NCBI GenBank assembly: GCA_945947575.1
Contig: CAMEYM010000001.1
Coordinates: 30,582 to 94,581 of the forward strand
Length of the DNA: 64,000 nucleotides
Origin: Rhizobium sp. Q54
GTDB lineage: Bacteria > Pseudomonadota > Alphaproteobacteria > UBA2966 > CAIVPW01
Direction of reading: 5' to 3'
In this document: piece after piece, positions 18,723-29,405 of the stretch
Layout: the number at the start of each line of letters is the position of its first letter
Numbering within the stretch: the first letter of the stretch is position 1
Position numbers and translations under genes: made by a program
The notes under the pieces: generated by a model
The model's database searches: none
Told to the model about the DNA's origin: nothing
What the model saw: the letters and a program-made list of their open reading frames with translations, nothing else

Positions 18723-20417
18723 ATGGTCGCTGAGACCGAAACTCGCCGGACGCCGCACTTCGGCGCGCATGCTGCGCCCGGGCGCGCCGCTGTCGACGAA
18801 GCGCACGTCGACGCGACGCGGGTGCGGCGCCGCTGGCTGCCGTCGCCCCTCACCGTCCGCATCCTGGCGCTCAACATTCCGGCGCTCGGCATCCTGTTGG
18901 GGGGCGCGCTGTTCCTCGGCCAGTACCGCGAGGGCCTGGTCGAAGCGAAGTTCGAGAGCCTGCGCGCCGAAGGCGCCATCATCGCCGCCGCGCTCGGCGA
19001 AAGCGCCGTGCCGCTCGATGGCCCCAACTTCGAGCGCGACCTCGCCCGCCAACTGGTGCGCCGCCTCGCCGCGACCGGCGCGTCGCGTGCCCGCCTGTTC
19101 GACACCGAAGGCTTTCTCGTCGCCGACAGTCAGGGCTTGGGTCCGGCGGCGCTCGCCGTGCGCGCCCAGAGGCTGCCGGAGCCGGGCCAAGAGTCTTGGT
19201 TCGATCGCGTCGTCGGCGGCATCGACGCGTTCATCCTGCGGGCTCCGCTCAATCCCGAGCGCCTGCCGCCGTACCGCGAGAACGCCGTGCAGCTCGCCCC
19301 CGACTACGACGAGGTGATTCAAGCCCTGTCGGGCGAGATCGGCACGGCGCTGCGGCTGCTCTCCGATGGTGAGCTGCTCGTCTCCGTCGCCATCCCGGTG
19401 CAGCGCTTCAAGCGCGTGCTCGGCGCGCTCATGCTCACCGTCGAGGGCGGCGACATCGAGGAGAAGGTGCGCGACGTGCGCGTCGCCATCCTGCAGGTGT
19501 TCGGTCTGGCGCTCGCCGTCACCGTGCTGATGTCGATCTACCTGTCCGGCACCATCGCCCGCCCGATCCAGAGCCTGGCCACCGCGGCGCATCGCGCCCG
19601 TGTGCGCTCGGGCCGCCGCACCGACATTCCCGACTTCACCGCGCGCAAGGACGAAATCGGCGACCTGTCCGGCGCGCTGCGCGAGATGACCGACGCGCTG
19701 TACAGCCGCATGGACGCCATCGAGGCGTTCGCCGCCGATGTCGCCCACGAGATTCGCAACCCGCTGTCGAGCATCCGCAGCGCCATCGAGCTGTTGCCGC
19801 GCACCGAGGACACCGAGCGCCGCGCCAAGCTGGTGGCGATCATCTACGCCGACGTGCGTCGCCTCGAGCGCCTCATCAACGACATCTCCGATGCCAGCCG
19901 CCTCGGCGCCGAGCTCGCCCGCTCCGAGTCGCACTCGGTCGACATCGTGCTCATCGTGCGCACCCTGGTCGAGGTGCTCGGCGAGACCGAAGCGGCGGCC
20001 AAGGCAGGCGTGACGTTCCAGATCGCCAACGACGGCCCGGTGCCTGTGCGCTGCGTCGAGGACCGCATCGGCCAGGTCCTGCGCAACCTGCTCGCCAACG
20101 CCATCTCCTTCAGCCCGCGCGGCGGCACCATCCGCATTGTGCTGAACCGGGCGCAGAAGGAAGTGGAAGTGGCCGTCGAGGACGACGGCCCCGGTGTGCC
20201 GCCCGACAAGCTCGACGCGGTGTTCGACCGCTTCTATTCGCTGCGTCCGCCAGGCGAGCCGTTCGGCTTGCACTCGGGCCTCGGCTTGTCGATCTCCAAG
20301 CAGATCGTCGAGGCCCACGGCGGCCACATCTGGGCCGAGAATCGCGTCGGACCCAAAGGCCACGGCCAAACTGCCATCCTCGGCGCCCGCTTCGTCTTCA
20401 CCCTGCCGACCGACTAG
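18723..20417 (+). CDS. chvG: Sensor histidine kinase, ChvG-like
   Basis: HAMP region, VAHEIRNPLSSIRSAIELL, NLLANAISFSPRGG, GLGLSISKQIVEAHGG. Confidence 0.92.
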   Translation: MVAETETRRTPHFGAHAAPGRAAVDEAHVDATRVRRRWLPSPLTVRILALNIPALGILLGGALFLGQYREGLVEAKFESLRAEGAIIAAALGESAVPLDGPNFERDLARQLVRRLAATGASRARLFDTEGFLVADSQGLGPAALAVRAQRLPEPGQESWFDRVVGGIDAFILRAPLNPERLPPYRENAVQLAPDYDEVIQALSGEIGTALRLLSDGELLVSVAIPVQRFKRVLGALMLTVEGGDIEEKVRDVRVAILQVFGLALAVTVLMSIYLSGTIARPIQSLATAAHRARVRSGRRTDIPDFTARKDEIGDLSGALREMTDALYSRMDAIEAFAADVAHEIRNPLSSIRSAIELLPRTEDTERRAKLVAIIYADVRRLERLINDISDASRLGAELARSESHSVDIVLIVRTLVEVLGETEAAAKAGVTFQIANDGPVPVRCVEDRIGQVLRNLLANAISFSPRGGTIRIVLNRAQKEVEVAVEDDGPGVPPDKLDAVFDRFYSLRPPGEPFGLHSGLGLSISKQIVEAHGGHIWAENRVGPKGHGQTAILGARFVFTLPTD

Positions 20418-20421
20418 CGCG

Positions 20422-20886
20422 GTGCGCGTTCACGCCACCTGCGTCGCCGTCGCGGACCGGGGCGCGCTGCTGCTCGGCCCCTCCGGCAGTGGCAAGTCGG
20501 ACCTCGCCCTGCGCCTCATCGATGCCGGCGCGGTTCTCGTGGCCGACGATCAGGTTGCGCTCACCGTGCGCGGCGGCGTCCTGGTGGCGAGCGCGCCGCC
20601 CCTGCTGCCGTCGCTCCTCGAGGTGCGTGGCGTCGGCCTCGTCCCCATGCCCCGTCGCGCCGAGGTTGCCGTCGCGGCGGCCTTCGCCCTGCGTCCCGGC
20701 GGCCATCCCGAACGCCTGCCCGAGCCCGCTTTCTGGCGTCACGCCGGCGTCGCGGTGCCCCTGTACACTCTCGATCCGGTGGCCGCCTCGGCGGCGGCGC
20801 GCGTCCGCCTCCTGGTCAGGCAGGCCCCGCTTGCCGTAGAACCGCTGGAGGTGGAGTGGAAGTCCGATGAGCCGACCGGTCCGTGA
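20422..20886 (+). CDS. hprK: HPr kinase/phosphorylase, short alphaproteobacterial type
   Basis: LLLGPSGSGKSDLALRLIDAGAVLVADDQV, LEVRGVGLVPM; GTG start. Confidence 0.88.
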   Translation: MRVHATCVAVADRGALLLGPSGSGKSDLALRLIDAGAVLVADDQVALTVRGGVLVASAPPLLPSLLEVRGVGLVPMPRRAEVAVAAAFALRPGGHPERLPEPAFWRHAGVAVPLYTLDPVAASAAARVRLLVRQAPLAVEPLEVEWKSDEPTGP

Positions 20887-21814
20887 AGGTTCGCCCGCCC
20901 TGGTAGCGGTGCCGTCGGCCGCCCGCACGCCCGTGGTCGTCGTCACCGGCCTGTCCGGCGCCGGCAAATCGAGCGCGCTGCACATCCTCGAAGACGTCGG
21001 CTACGAGGCCATCGACAACATTCCCGTCTCCCTGCTCGGCCGCCTGCTGTGGCCCGGCAACGAGCACAAGCACACTCAGCGGGAGCCGCTTGCGGTGGGC
21101 GTCGACATCCGCACCCGGGACTTTCATGCCGATGCGTTTCCGCGCGAGGTCGCGCCGCTCAGGGCCCGCGCCGACCTCGATCTGAGCCTCGTCTTCCTCG
21201 ACTGCGAGTCGAGCGTGCTGGTGCGCCGCTTCACCGAGACGCGCCGCCGTCATCCCCTGCATCCCGACCGTCCGGTCGACGACAGCATCCGCACCGAGCG
21301 CTCGTTGCTGGCGCCGGTGCGCGAGGCCGCCGACGTCGTCATCGACACCTCGCAGCTGTCGGTGGCCGAGCTGCGCCGCCTGCTCGAGCGCAGGTTTGCG
21401 CCGGAGGGCCAGCACAGGCTCACCCTCTCGGTCGTCTCGTTCGCCTACGGCAAGGGCCTGCCGCGCGAGGCCGACCTCGTCTTCGACGTGCGCTTCCTGC
21501 AGAACCCCCACTACGTCGAAGCGCTGCGCCCGGGCAGCGGCCTCGATGCCAATGTTGCCGCCTACATCGAGCAGGACCGCGGTTTCGCGCCGTTCTTCGA
21601 GTCCCTCACGGTGATGCTCGGCGGCCTGCTGCCGCGCTACCGCGAGGAGGGCAAGAGCTACCTGACCATTGCCGTCGGCTGCACCGGCGGGCGCCATCGC
21701 TCGGTGCTGGTGGCCGAGCGCCTCGCCGCCCACCTGCGCGCCCACGGCGACAACGCGGTCCTGCGTCACCGCGACCTGGAACCGGCGCGCGCGCGTCCCG
21801 AAGACCCGCTATAA
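20867..21814 (+). CDS. rapZ: RNase adapter protein RapZ
   Basis: VTGLSGAGKSSALHILEDVGYEAIDNIP, SFAYGKGLPREADLVFDVRFLQNPHYV, VGCTGGRHRSV. Confidence 0.95.
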   Translation: MSRPVREGSPALVAVPSAARTPVVVVTGLSGAGKSSALHILEDVGYEAIDNIPVSLLGRLLWPGNEHKHTQREPLAVGVDIRTRDFHADAFPREVAPLRARADLDLSLVFLDCESSVLVRRFTETRRRHPLHPDRPVDDSIRTERSLLAPVREAADVVIDTSQLSVAELRRLLERRFAPEGQHRLTLSVVSFAYGKGLPREADLVFDVRFLQNPHYVEALRPGSGLDANVAAYIEQDRGFAPFFESLTVMLGGLLPRYREEGKSYLTIAVGCTGGRHRSVLVAERLAAHLRAHGDNAVLRHRDLEPARARPEDPL

Positions 21815-21823
21815 ATCACCACG

Positions 21824-22114
21824 ATGGTCACGGACGGTGAGCCGTCGGTCCGCGCGACCGTCGTCGTCGGCAATGTGCGCGGCATTCATGCTCGCGCCGC
21901 GGCCAAGGTCGTCAAGCTCGCCAAGACGTTCGAGGCGCGCCTGACCGTCACCAAAGACGGCGAAACCGTGGGTGCCGACTCCATCCTGGGGCTGCTGATG
22001 CTGGCCGCAACCCCCGGCACTACGCTCGAGCTCGCCGCCACCGGCCGCGACGCCGCCGCCGCGCTCGACGCGCTGGCCAAGCTGCTGTCGGCCGGCGACA
22101 TGGGCGAGATATGA
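21824..22114 (+). CDS. HPr-like phosphocarrier protein
   Basis: GNVRGIHARAAAKVVKLAKTF (His15 region), GADSILGLLMLAATPGTTLEL (Ser46 region). Confidence 0.9.
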   Translation: MVTDGEPSVRATVVVGNVRGIHARAAAKVVKLAKTFEARLTVTKDGETVGADSILGLLMLAATPGTTLELAATGRDAAAALDALAKLLSAGDMGEI

Positions 22115-23892
22115 ACGAAAGCGCCGACACCGCGCCCAAGGAAACCAGGACCGAGCGCGTGCTTGAAGGCCTCGGCGTCGCCCCCGGCGTCGCCATCGGC
22201 CCGGCCCACGTCATCGAGGTCGGCCGCCTGCGCGTGCGCGAATACAAGATCGGCGCGGGCGACGTTGCCGCCGAGCGCGAGCGCTTTGCCGAGGCGGTGT
22301 CTGCCTCCGTGCGCCAGCTCAAGAAGCTGCAGGGCCGCACCGAGGGGATGTCGGGCGCGGCTGCCGAGGAGCTCGGCTTCCTGCTCGAGGCGAGCCTGCA
22401 GATCCTGCAATCCTCGCGCCTGATCCGCCGGGTCGACGAGCGCATCGCCGGCGAGCGCGTCAACGCCGAGTCCGCCGTCCAGGTCGAGGTCGGCCGCATC
22501 GAGGCAGAGTTCGCCCAGCTGCCCGACGCGTACCTGGCGGCGCGTGCCCAGGACATCCACGAGGTTGGCGCACGCCTGATCCGCCGCCTGTCCAACGTGC
22601 CCTACGCCGGCTTCGCCGATCTGCCCAAGGGCTCGATCATCATCGCCCACGCCATCACGCCCGCTGACACGGTCTTGATGGACCCCGCCCGCATCGGCGG
22701 CTTCGCCGCCGCGGTCGGCGGACCCGAAAGCCACTCCGCCATCATGGCGCGCTCGCTCGGCTTGCCGGCGGTGCTCGGCATCCAGGACCTCGAGGAGAAG
22801 ATCCCGGCCGGCGAGACCATCATCATCGACGGCGCCATAGGCCTCATCATCGTCGCGCCGTCGTCTGCCACTCTCGCCGAGTACACGCGGACGCGCCGCA
22901 GGCTGGTGCGCGAGCGCGGGCTTCTCAACCGCCTGCGCACGCTGCGCTCGGTCACCCTCGACGGCACCAAGGTGATGCTGCAGGCCAACGTCGAGCTGCC
23001 CTTCGAGGCGGAGGCCGCCGTGCGTGCCGGCGCCGAGGGCATCGGCCTGTTGCGCACCGAGTTCCTGTTCATGAACCGTGACGAGCTGCCCACCGAGGAC
23101 GAGCAGTACGCGGCCCTGAAGCCGTTCGTCGTCGCCATGAACGGCAAGCCCGTCACCATCCGCACCCTCGACGTTGGCGGCGACAAGCTCGCGCCGGCGT
23201 TGCGCGAGAAGATGCCGAGCGGCCCCAATCCGGCGCTCGGCCTGCGCGCCATCCGTCTGTCGCTCAAGTATCGCCCGCTGCTGGAGGCGCAGCTCGCCGC
23301 CATCCTGCGGGTCGGCGCGCTGGGCCCCGTGCGCCTGCTGCTGCCGATGGTCGGCACCGCCAGCGACCTCATCAAGGTGCGCGCTGCCATGGGCCGCGTT
23401 GCGGCGCGCCTGAAGAAAGCCAAGGTGCGCATCGCCGATCCGCTGCCACCGCTCGGCGCCATGATCGAAGTGCCCGCCGCCGCGCTCGCGGTGAAGTCTA
23501 TCGCCGCCGCCGCCGACTTCCTGTCGCTCGGCACCAACGATCTGACCATGTACACGCTCGCCATCGATCGCGGCGACGAGCACGTCGCCGATCTCTACGA
23601 TCCGCTGCACCCTGCGGTGCTGCAGCTCATCCACCACGCCATCCTGGGCGCCAACACCGCCGGCGTCCCCATCGGCCTGTGCGGCGAGATGGGCGGCGAT
23701 CCGCGCTACACCTCGCTGCTGCTCGGCCTTGGCCTGCGCGATTTGTCGATGCGCGCCACCGGCCTCGCTCGCGTCAAGCAGCGCGTGCGCGCCGTGGACA
23801 TTCACGAGGTGACGCGGCGCGCCCACCTGATGCTGGAGCAGCCGGATTCGGCACACATCGCCAAGCTCCTGGAACAACAGAAGGGGGCGTAG
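22111..23892 (+). CDS. PTS phosphoenolpyruvate-protein phosphotransferase (Enzyme I)
   Basis: GGPESHSAIMARSLGLPAVLG, GLLRTEFLFM, DFLSLGTNDLTMYTLAIDR, GLCGEMGGDP. Confidence 0.95.
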   Translation: MNESADTAPKETRTERVLEGLGVAPGVAIGPAHVIEVGRLRVREYKIGAGDVAAERERFAEAVSASVRQLKKLQGRTEGMSGAAAEELGFLLEASLQILQSSRLIRRVDERIAGERVNAESAVQVEVGRIEAEFAQLPDAYLAARAQDIHEVGARLIRRLSNVPYAGFADLPKGSIIIAHAITPADTVLMDPARIGGFAAAVGGPESHSAIMARSLGLPAVLGIQDLEEKIPAGETIIIDGAIGLIIVAPSSATLAEYTRTRRRLVRERGLLNRLRTLRSVTLDGTKVMLQANVELPFEAEAAVRAGAEGIGLLRTEFLFMNRDELPTEDEQYAALKPFVVAMNGKPVTIRTLDVGGDKLAPALREKMPSGPNPALGLRAIRLSLKYRPLLEAQLAAILRVGALGPVRLLLPMVGTASDLIKVRAAMGRVAARLKKAKVRIADPLPPLGAMIEVPAAALAVKSIAAAADFLSLGTNDLTMYTLAIDRGDEHVADLYDPLHPAVLQLIHHAILGANTAGVPIGLCGEMGGDPRYTSLLLGLGLRDLSMRATGLARVKQRVRAVDIHEVTRRAHLMLEQPDSAHIAKLLEQQKGA

Positions 23893-23940
23893 AGGGGCAG
23901 GATAGGGAGCGCCCCAGCGCGCTCTGCCACCCGTCGCGCC

Positions 23941-24456
23941 TCAGCGCCCTTCGCGGCCCATGTCCGGCAGCTCGGCGATCAGGTCCGCCAGGTGTCGCTC
24001 CGGTCGCGGCGCATGCCGGTTCCAGAATGGCAGGCGCACGCGCGCCGGGGGCGACAGCGAAGTGCCCATGTTGGCCAGGAACGTGAGCGAGGGCAGGGCG
24101 ACCAGCTCCATCTGGCAGCTCGTGTTGAAGCCGCGCACCAGGTACGGAATGTAGTAGCCCGAGAAGCTCTCGGTGCATTTCACCAGCGCGACCGTGCCGA
24201 CCTCGTCCGGCGTCTCTGCCCGTACTGTCTCCGGCAGGCGGTCGTGGATGCCATCGACGCGCAGGTTGTCCGCGTCCAGCACCAGCACCCGGCCGCGCCG
24301 CTGGAACGGCGCGACGCTGACCGTGTCTTCCTTCGGCGCAACGAAGAACGCCGCGATGTCGCCCTCGAACGCGGCGCCGCCGCGGTCCCAGCGCGACCAG
24401 ACCAAGACCCCGGCCGCGACCACGGCCGCCACGACAACGATCTCCAAAGGCCTCAT
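23941..24456 (-). CDS. Membrane-anchored hypothetical protein
   Basis: N-terminal TM IVVVAAVVAAGVLVW; two Cys in the soluble part; family unknown. Confidence 0.5.
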   Translation of the reverse strand: MRPLEIVVVAAVVAAGVLVWSRWDRGGAAFEGDIAAFFVAPKEDTVSVAPFQRRGRVLVLDADNLRVDGIHDRLPETVRAETPDEVGTVALVKCTESFSGYYIPYLVRGFNTSCQMELVALPSLTFLANMGTSLSPPARVRLPFWNRHAPRPERHLADLIAELPDMGREGR

Positions 24457-24524
24457 GGCGTCCCCCCGGGCGCGGCCGCAAGCAAGCGCGCAAGTCTAGC
24501 GCACCCGCCTGCTACCATGGAGCC

Positions 24525-25148
24525 ATGTCGCGCCGCACGCTCGCCGCCCTCGTCCTCGGCCTCGCCGCCGCCGCCAGCATCGCCTTCTTTGCGCTTTCCG
24601 GCCGCGGGCCCGACGCGGCCGCGATCCTGACCGTGCGCCCCGACGACGTGACGATCGGTGCGGCCGACGCGCCCGTCGTCGTCGTCGCGTACTACGCGTT
24701 CACCTGCACCGCGTGCGCCGACTTCCATCGCACGACGTTGCCGGCGCTGAAGCAGCGGTGGATCGACACCGGCCGCGTGCTCTTCGTCTACCGCGACCTG
24801 CCGCGCGGCGAGCGCGACCTCGCCATCTCGACCCTGTCGCGCTGCGCCGCCGGTCTGCAGAAGGATCGCTACCTGGTTTGGCTCGACCTGTTGTTCGCGC
24901 GCCAGGCCGAATGGCTGCGCACGCCCGAGCCGCTCTCGACGCTGTTCGACCTGGCCCGCGAAACCGACTTCGTCGGCTTCGACCGTTTCCAGCTGTGCCA
25001 GGGCAATCCCGCCACCGAGGCCGCCGTCCTGGAGGCGGTCGCCCGCACGGAGCGCGCCGGCGTCCGCACCGTGCCCGCGGTCTTCGTTCAGGGCCGCCGC
25101 GTCGCCCCCGCCGCCCTCGAGCGGGCGCTGGCGGCGCTCTCCGGCTAG
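24525..25148 (+). CDS. DsbA-family thioredoxin-fold protein (CTAC active site)
   Basis: Signal/TM; ADAPVVVVAYYAFTCTACADFHRTTLPALKQRW; cis-Pro region RTVPAVFVQGRRV. Confidence 0.78.
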   Translation: MSRRTLAALVLGLAAAASIAFFALSGRGPDAAAILTVRPDDVTIGAADAPVVVVAYYAFTCTACADFHRTTLPALKQRWIDTGRVLFVYRDLPRGERDLAISTLSRCAAGLQKDRYLVWLDLLFARQAEWLRTPEPLSTLFDLARETDFVGFDRFQLCQGNPATEAAVLEAVARTERAGVRTVPAVFVQGRRVAPAALERALAALSG

Positions 25149-25157
25149 ACTGCCCGC

Positions 25158-25778
25158 ATGCGCCGCCCTCGTACGTTGATCGCGCTCGCGCTGCTCGGCG
25201 TCGTCGCCGCGGTCGCCGTGTGGCTGTGGGACCCCGTGCGCGCCGACGTCATGGCCGCGCAGCCCGATGATCTCGTGCTCGGCGATCCCAACGCTCCCGT
25301 GCGCATCGTCGCCTACGTCGCCCCGTCGTGCCTCGCCTGTGGCGCCTTCCATCGCGACCTGGTGCCGCGTCTCAAGGCCGAGTGGCTCGACTCGCGCCGC
25401 GCCGTTCTCGTCTATCGCAACGCACCCACCAGCGACACCGACCTCGTCGTGTCCAAGTTCCTGCGCTGCATCGCCCCGACCAGCCGCCCCGACCAGTCGC
25501 TGGCGTGGCTCGAAGTCGCCTTCCAAACCCAGGCCACTTGGCTCGCCGCATCCGATCCGGTCCAGGGCCTGCAGCGGGCCGGACGCGAGCTCGGTCGCTC
25601 CAACTTCGACCGCCTGTGCCTCGACCATCCGGTGGTCGAGGAGAGCGTCCTGCGCGCCCGCGATGCCGCCGCCGACGCCGGTATCCGCAGTCTGCCGGCG
25701 ATCTTCGTGCAGGGCCGCAAGGTCGCGCCCGCCGACCTCGACCGCACGCTTGCCAAGGTCGCGAACGCCCAACGATAG
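25158..25778 (+). CDS. DsbA-family thioredoxin-fold protein (CLAC active site), tandem paralog
   Basis: NAPVRIVAYVAPSCLACGAFHRDLVPRLKAEWL; SLPAIFVQGRKVAP matches the upstream paralog. Confidence 0.78.
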   Translation: MRRPRTLIALALLGVVAAVAVWLWDPVRADVMAAQPDDLVLGDPNAPVRIVAYVAPSCLACGAFHRDLVPRLKAEWLDSRRAVLVYRNAPTSDTDLVVSKFLRCIAPTSRPDQSLAWLEVAFQTQATWLAASDPVQGLQRAGRELGRSNFDRLCLDHPVVEESVLRARDAAADAGIRSLPAIFVQGRKVAPADLDRTLAKVANAQR

Positions 25779-25840
25779 GGTTTCGATCCGCCGCGTGCTA
25801 CGCGAGGCGCGGGAACGGCGAGTCCGGGGGGACCACACCA

Positions 25841-26371
25841 ATGACCAGAAGCCGGATCGCGTTTTGGCTGCTCTTCGCCGTGACGATGGCGGTGTACGCG
25901 ACCATGCTGTTGTGGTCGCTGCCCATCGTCGCCGCCGCCGCCGGCGGCCAGGTGCCGTTCGACATGCGCCCTGGCGGCTACTCGTTCGCCGAGGCCCGCG
26001 CCTTCCTGATTGCATTGTCGGAGGAGGGACGCGACTTCTACCTCACCGTCCAGCATCGGCTTGATCTCGCGTACCCGGCGCTCATCGCCGCGACGCTGTT
26101 CTTCGCCATCGCCGCGTTGGTGCCGGCGCGCGCCAGGCCCTGGCGCTGGTGGGTCGCCGCACCCGCGCTCGTCATCGCGGCGTTCGACTACGCCGAGAAC
26201 AGCGCGGTCGCCGCCATGCTGGCGGCGGGTCCCGCCGGCCTGTCGCCGGAGCTCGTCGAGCGGGCGAGCCGCTGGACGGTATGGAAGTCGACCCTCACCG
26301 CGGTGGTGATGACCGCGGTGCTCGTGCTGCTCGTCTGGCGTGCGGTCGTCTGGTTCCGCGGCCGCGCCTAG
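25841..26371 (+). CDS. Integral membrane hypothetical protein
   Basis: Four hydrophobic segments; ATG 25841. Confidence 0.6.
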   Translation: MTRSRIAFWLLFAVTMAVYATMLLWSLPIVAAAAGGQVPFDMRPGGYSFAEARAFLIALSEEGRDFYLTVQHRLDLAYPALIAATLFFAIAALVPARARPWRWWVAAPALVIAAFDYAENSAVAAMLAAGPAGLSPELVERASRWTVWKSTLTAVVMTAVLVLLVWRAVVWFRGRA

Positions 26372-27552
26372 GCCGTCGCGCGGGGCGCCCGTACCGGCGC
26401 CAGGTGTGCGCCCACCGAGCGCAGCAACAGAATGTACGCCTGGTCGGCGACCTCGCCGATCGAGCGGGTGCGCGCGAACATGGCGCGCGCTTGCGCCAGA
26501 CACTCCTCGCGGCTCGGCAATTGCGGCAGGTGCAGGCTCGCCAGCACCTCGTGGGCGCGGTCGCGGGCGTGCTCCAACTTGCCCTGCAGCGCGGCCAGCT
26601 CCGGCCCATGCAGCGCCGCGGCTATTGCCGCCGCGATGCGTTCGGAATTGAACTGCGCGGCAAGCTGCTCCGACGCGCGCTCGATGACGCGGCTGCCTAG
26701 GCGCTGCTCGTTGCGCACGACCGCCACGGGCGGCGTCTTCAGGTCCCACACCACGCGCACCCACGACAGCGCGCGCAGGATGTAATAGGTCGGATCGTAT
26801 TCCCACCAGCGGAAGCCCTGGCGCACGCTGCTCTGATAGGCGTGGTGGTTGTTGTGCCACCCTTCGCCCATGGTGAAAATCGCCAGCAGCCAGTTGTTGC
26901 GCGACTCGTCGCCGGTCAGATAGCGCTTGGCGCCGCGCACGTGCGCCAGCGAGTTGATGCAGAACGTCGCGTGATAGACGAGCACCGTGCTCCACAGGAA
27001 GCCGACCACCAGGCCGGACCATCCGGCGATCGCGAAGCACAGCGCCGCCAGCGCGAACGCCGGCGCCAGCTCGAAGCGGTGCAGCAGCATCAGCTCCGGC
27101 GCGCTGGCAAGGTCCGCGACCTTGGTCAGGTCCGTCTTGTCGTGATGCTTGCGATCGAAGACCCAGCCGACGTGGCTGTAGAGGAATCCCTTGCGCACCG
27201 GCGAATGCACGTCGTCCTCGGTGTCCGAGTGCAGGTGGTGATGCCGGTGCTTGGCTGCCCACCACAGGATGCTCTTCTGCGCCGTGCTCTGCGCCAGCAC
27301 CGCGATGACGAAGCGGAACACGCGGCTCGTGCTGTAGGCGCGGTGGGAGAAGTAGCGGTGATAGCCGGCGCCGATGGCGAAGATGCGCACCCAGTACAGG
27401 GCCACCCCCAGCACCACCGCCTCGACCGTCACGCCCGTCCAGATCGCCGCCAGGCAGCCGAGGTGAACGAGAACGAACGGGATCGCCTGCGGATACAGGA
27501 TGTCGTCGTGGACGGCGGGCGCAACGGCGCCCTTCGGGGTCACGTGGTTCAC
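26368..27552 (-). CDS. Acyl-CoA / fatty acid desaturase
   Basis: GAGYHRYFSHRAY, WAAKHRHHHLHSDTEDDVHSP, GEGWHNNHHAYQSSVRQGFRWWEYDPTYY His boxes. Confidence 0.93.
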   Translation of the reverse strand: MNHVTPKGAVAPAVHDDILYPQAIPFVLVHLGCLAAIWTGVTVEAVVLGVALYWVRIFAIGAGYHRYFSHRAYSTSRVFRFVIAVLAQSTAQKSILWWAAKHRHHHLHSDTEDDVHSPVRKGFLYSHVGWVFDRKHHDKTDLTKVADLASAPELMLLHRFELAPAFALAALCFAIAGWSGLVVGFLWSTVLVYHATFCINSLAHVRGAKRYLTGDESRNNWLLAIFTMGEGWHNNHHAYQSSVRQGFRWWEYDPTYYILRALSWVRVVWDLKTPPVAVVRNEQRLGSRVIERASEQLAAQFNSERIAAAIAAALHGPELAALQGKLEHARDRAHEVLASLHLPQLPSREECLAQARAMFARTRSIGEVADQAYILLLRSVGAHLAPVRAPRATA

Positions 27553-27832
27553 GGAGGGCTACTTACTCCAACAGGATGCCGCGCCGGTTCGGGCGGGAAC
27601 GAAGGCCTGCAGACATGCGGGAGCGCACAAGGTGCCACGAAGGCCCCGAACCGTACATAGCGCCAGCGCCCGATCTTGACACGAATAGTATCGTATGTTA
27701 TACAAATAGTGCGAAGGCGTTGCGCGGCTGGGACGGCCTGAGAAACAAGCGGGCCATATTTCCCGTTATTTCCCCGCATTCACCGTACTTCGTAGAGAAA
27801 TTCTCGAATCGTATCGAGCCCTCACATTCCTA

Positions 27833-27850
27833 CATAAAGATTTCCTTATG
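27833..27850 (+). promoter_or_regulatory. Candidate operator palindrome upstream of ahcY
   Basis: CATAAAGATTTCCTTATG, imperfect inverted repeat (7 of 9 arm positions). Confidence 0.4.
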
Positions 27851-27859
27851 CTTCGTGCG

Positions 27860-27904
27860 GGCCCGTGCTATATCGGCGGCGCCCTCCAGGGGGCAGCACG
27901 GGCC
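27860..27904 (+). other. Strong 10-bp stem-loop in ahcY leader region
   Basis: GGCCCGTGCT(27860-27869)/AGCACGGGCC(27895-27904), 25-nt loop with inner GCCC/GGGC. Confidence 0.5.
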
Positions 27905-27967
27905 GACGCCAGGGCATTCAGCACGTGGCGCGCCCATTCCATTCCAGCGCAGAGAGCTGACCGCATC

Positions 27968-29323
<1,356 letters not shown>

Positions 29324-29336
29324 CGTCGCATTGTCA

Positions 29337-29370
29337 CGGCCATGGCGGCGCATCCGCGCTACCATGGCCG
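29337..29370 (+). terminator. Hairpin after ahcY
   Basis: CGGCCATGG(29337-29345)/CCATGGCCG(29362-29370); no strong T-tract. Confidence 0.4.
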
Positions 29371-29405
29371 CTGACGGACGCTGAACGAGCGCGGGGGATG
29401 CGCGC

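Noticed and set aside
18687-24493. Long minus-strand ORFs opposite chvG and the PTS genes (e.g. 560 aa and 663 aa)
   Set aside because: They mirror well-supported plus-strand genes; His/Arg/Gly/Ala-biased composition without motifs is typical of antisense frames in high-GC DNA.
27553-27967. SAH or SAM-II riboswitch upstream of ahcY
   Set aside because: I could not match the conserved core of these riboswitches by eye; only an unclassified stem-loop is supported.
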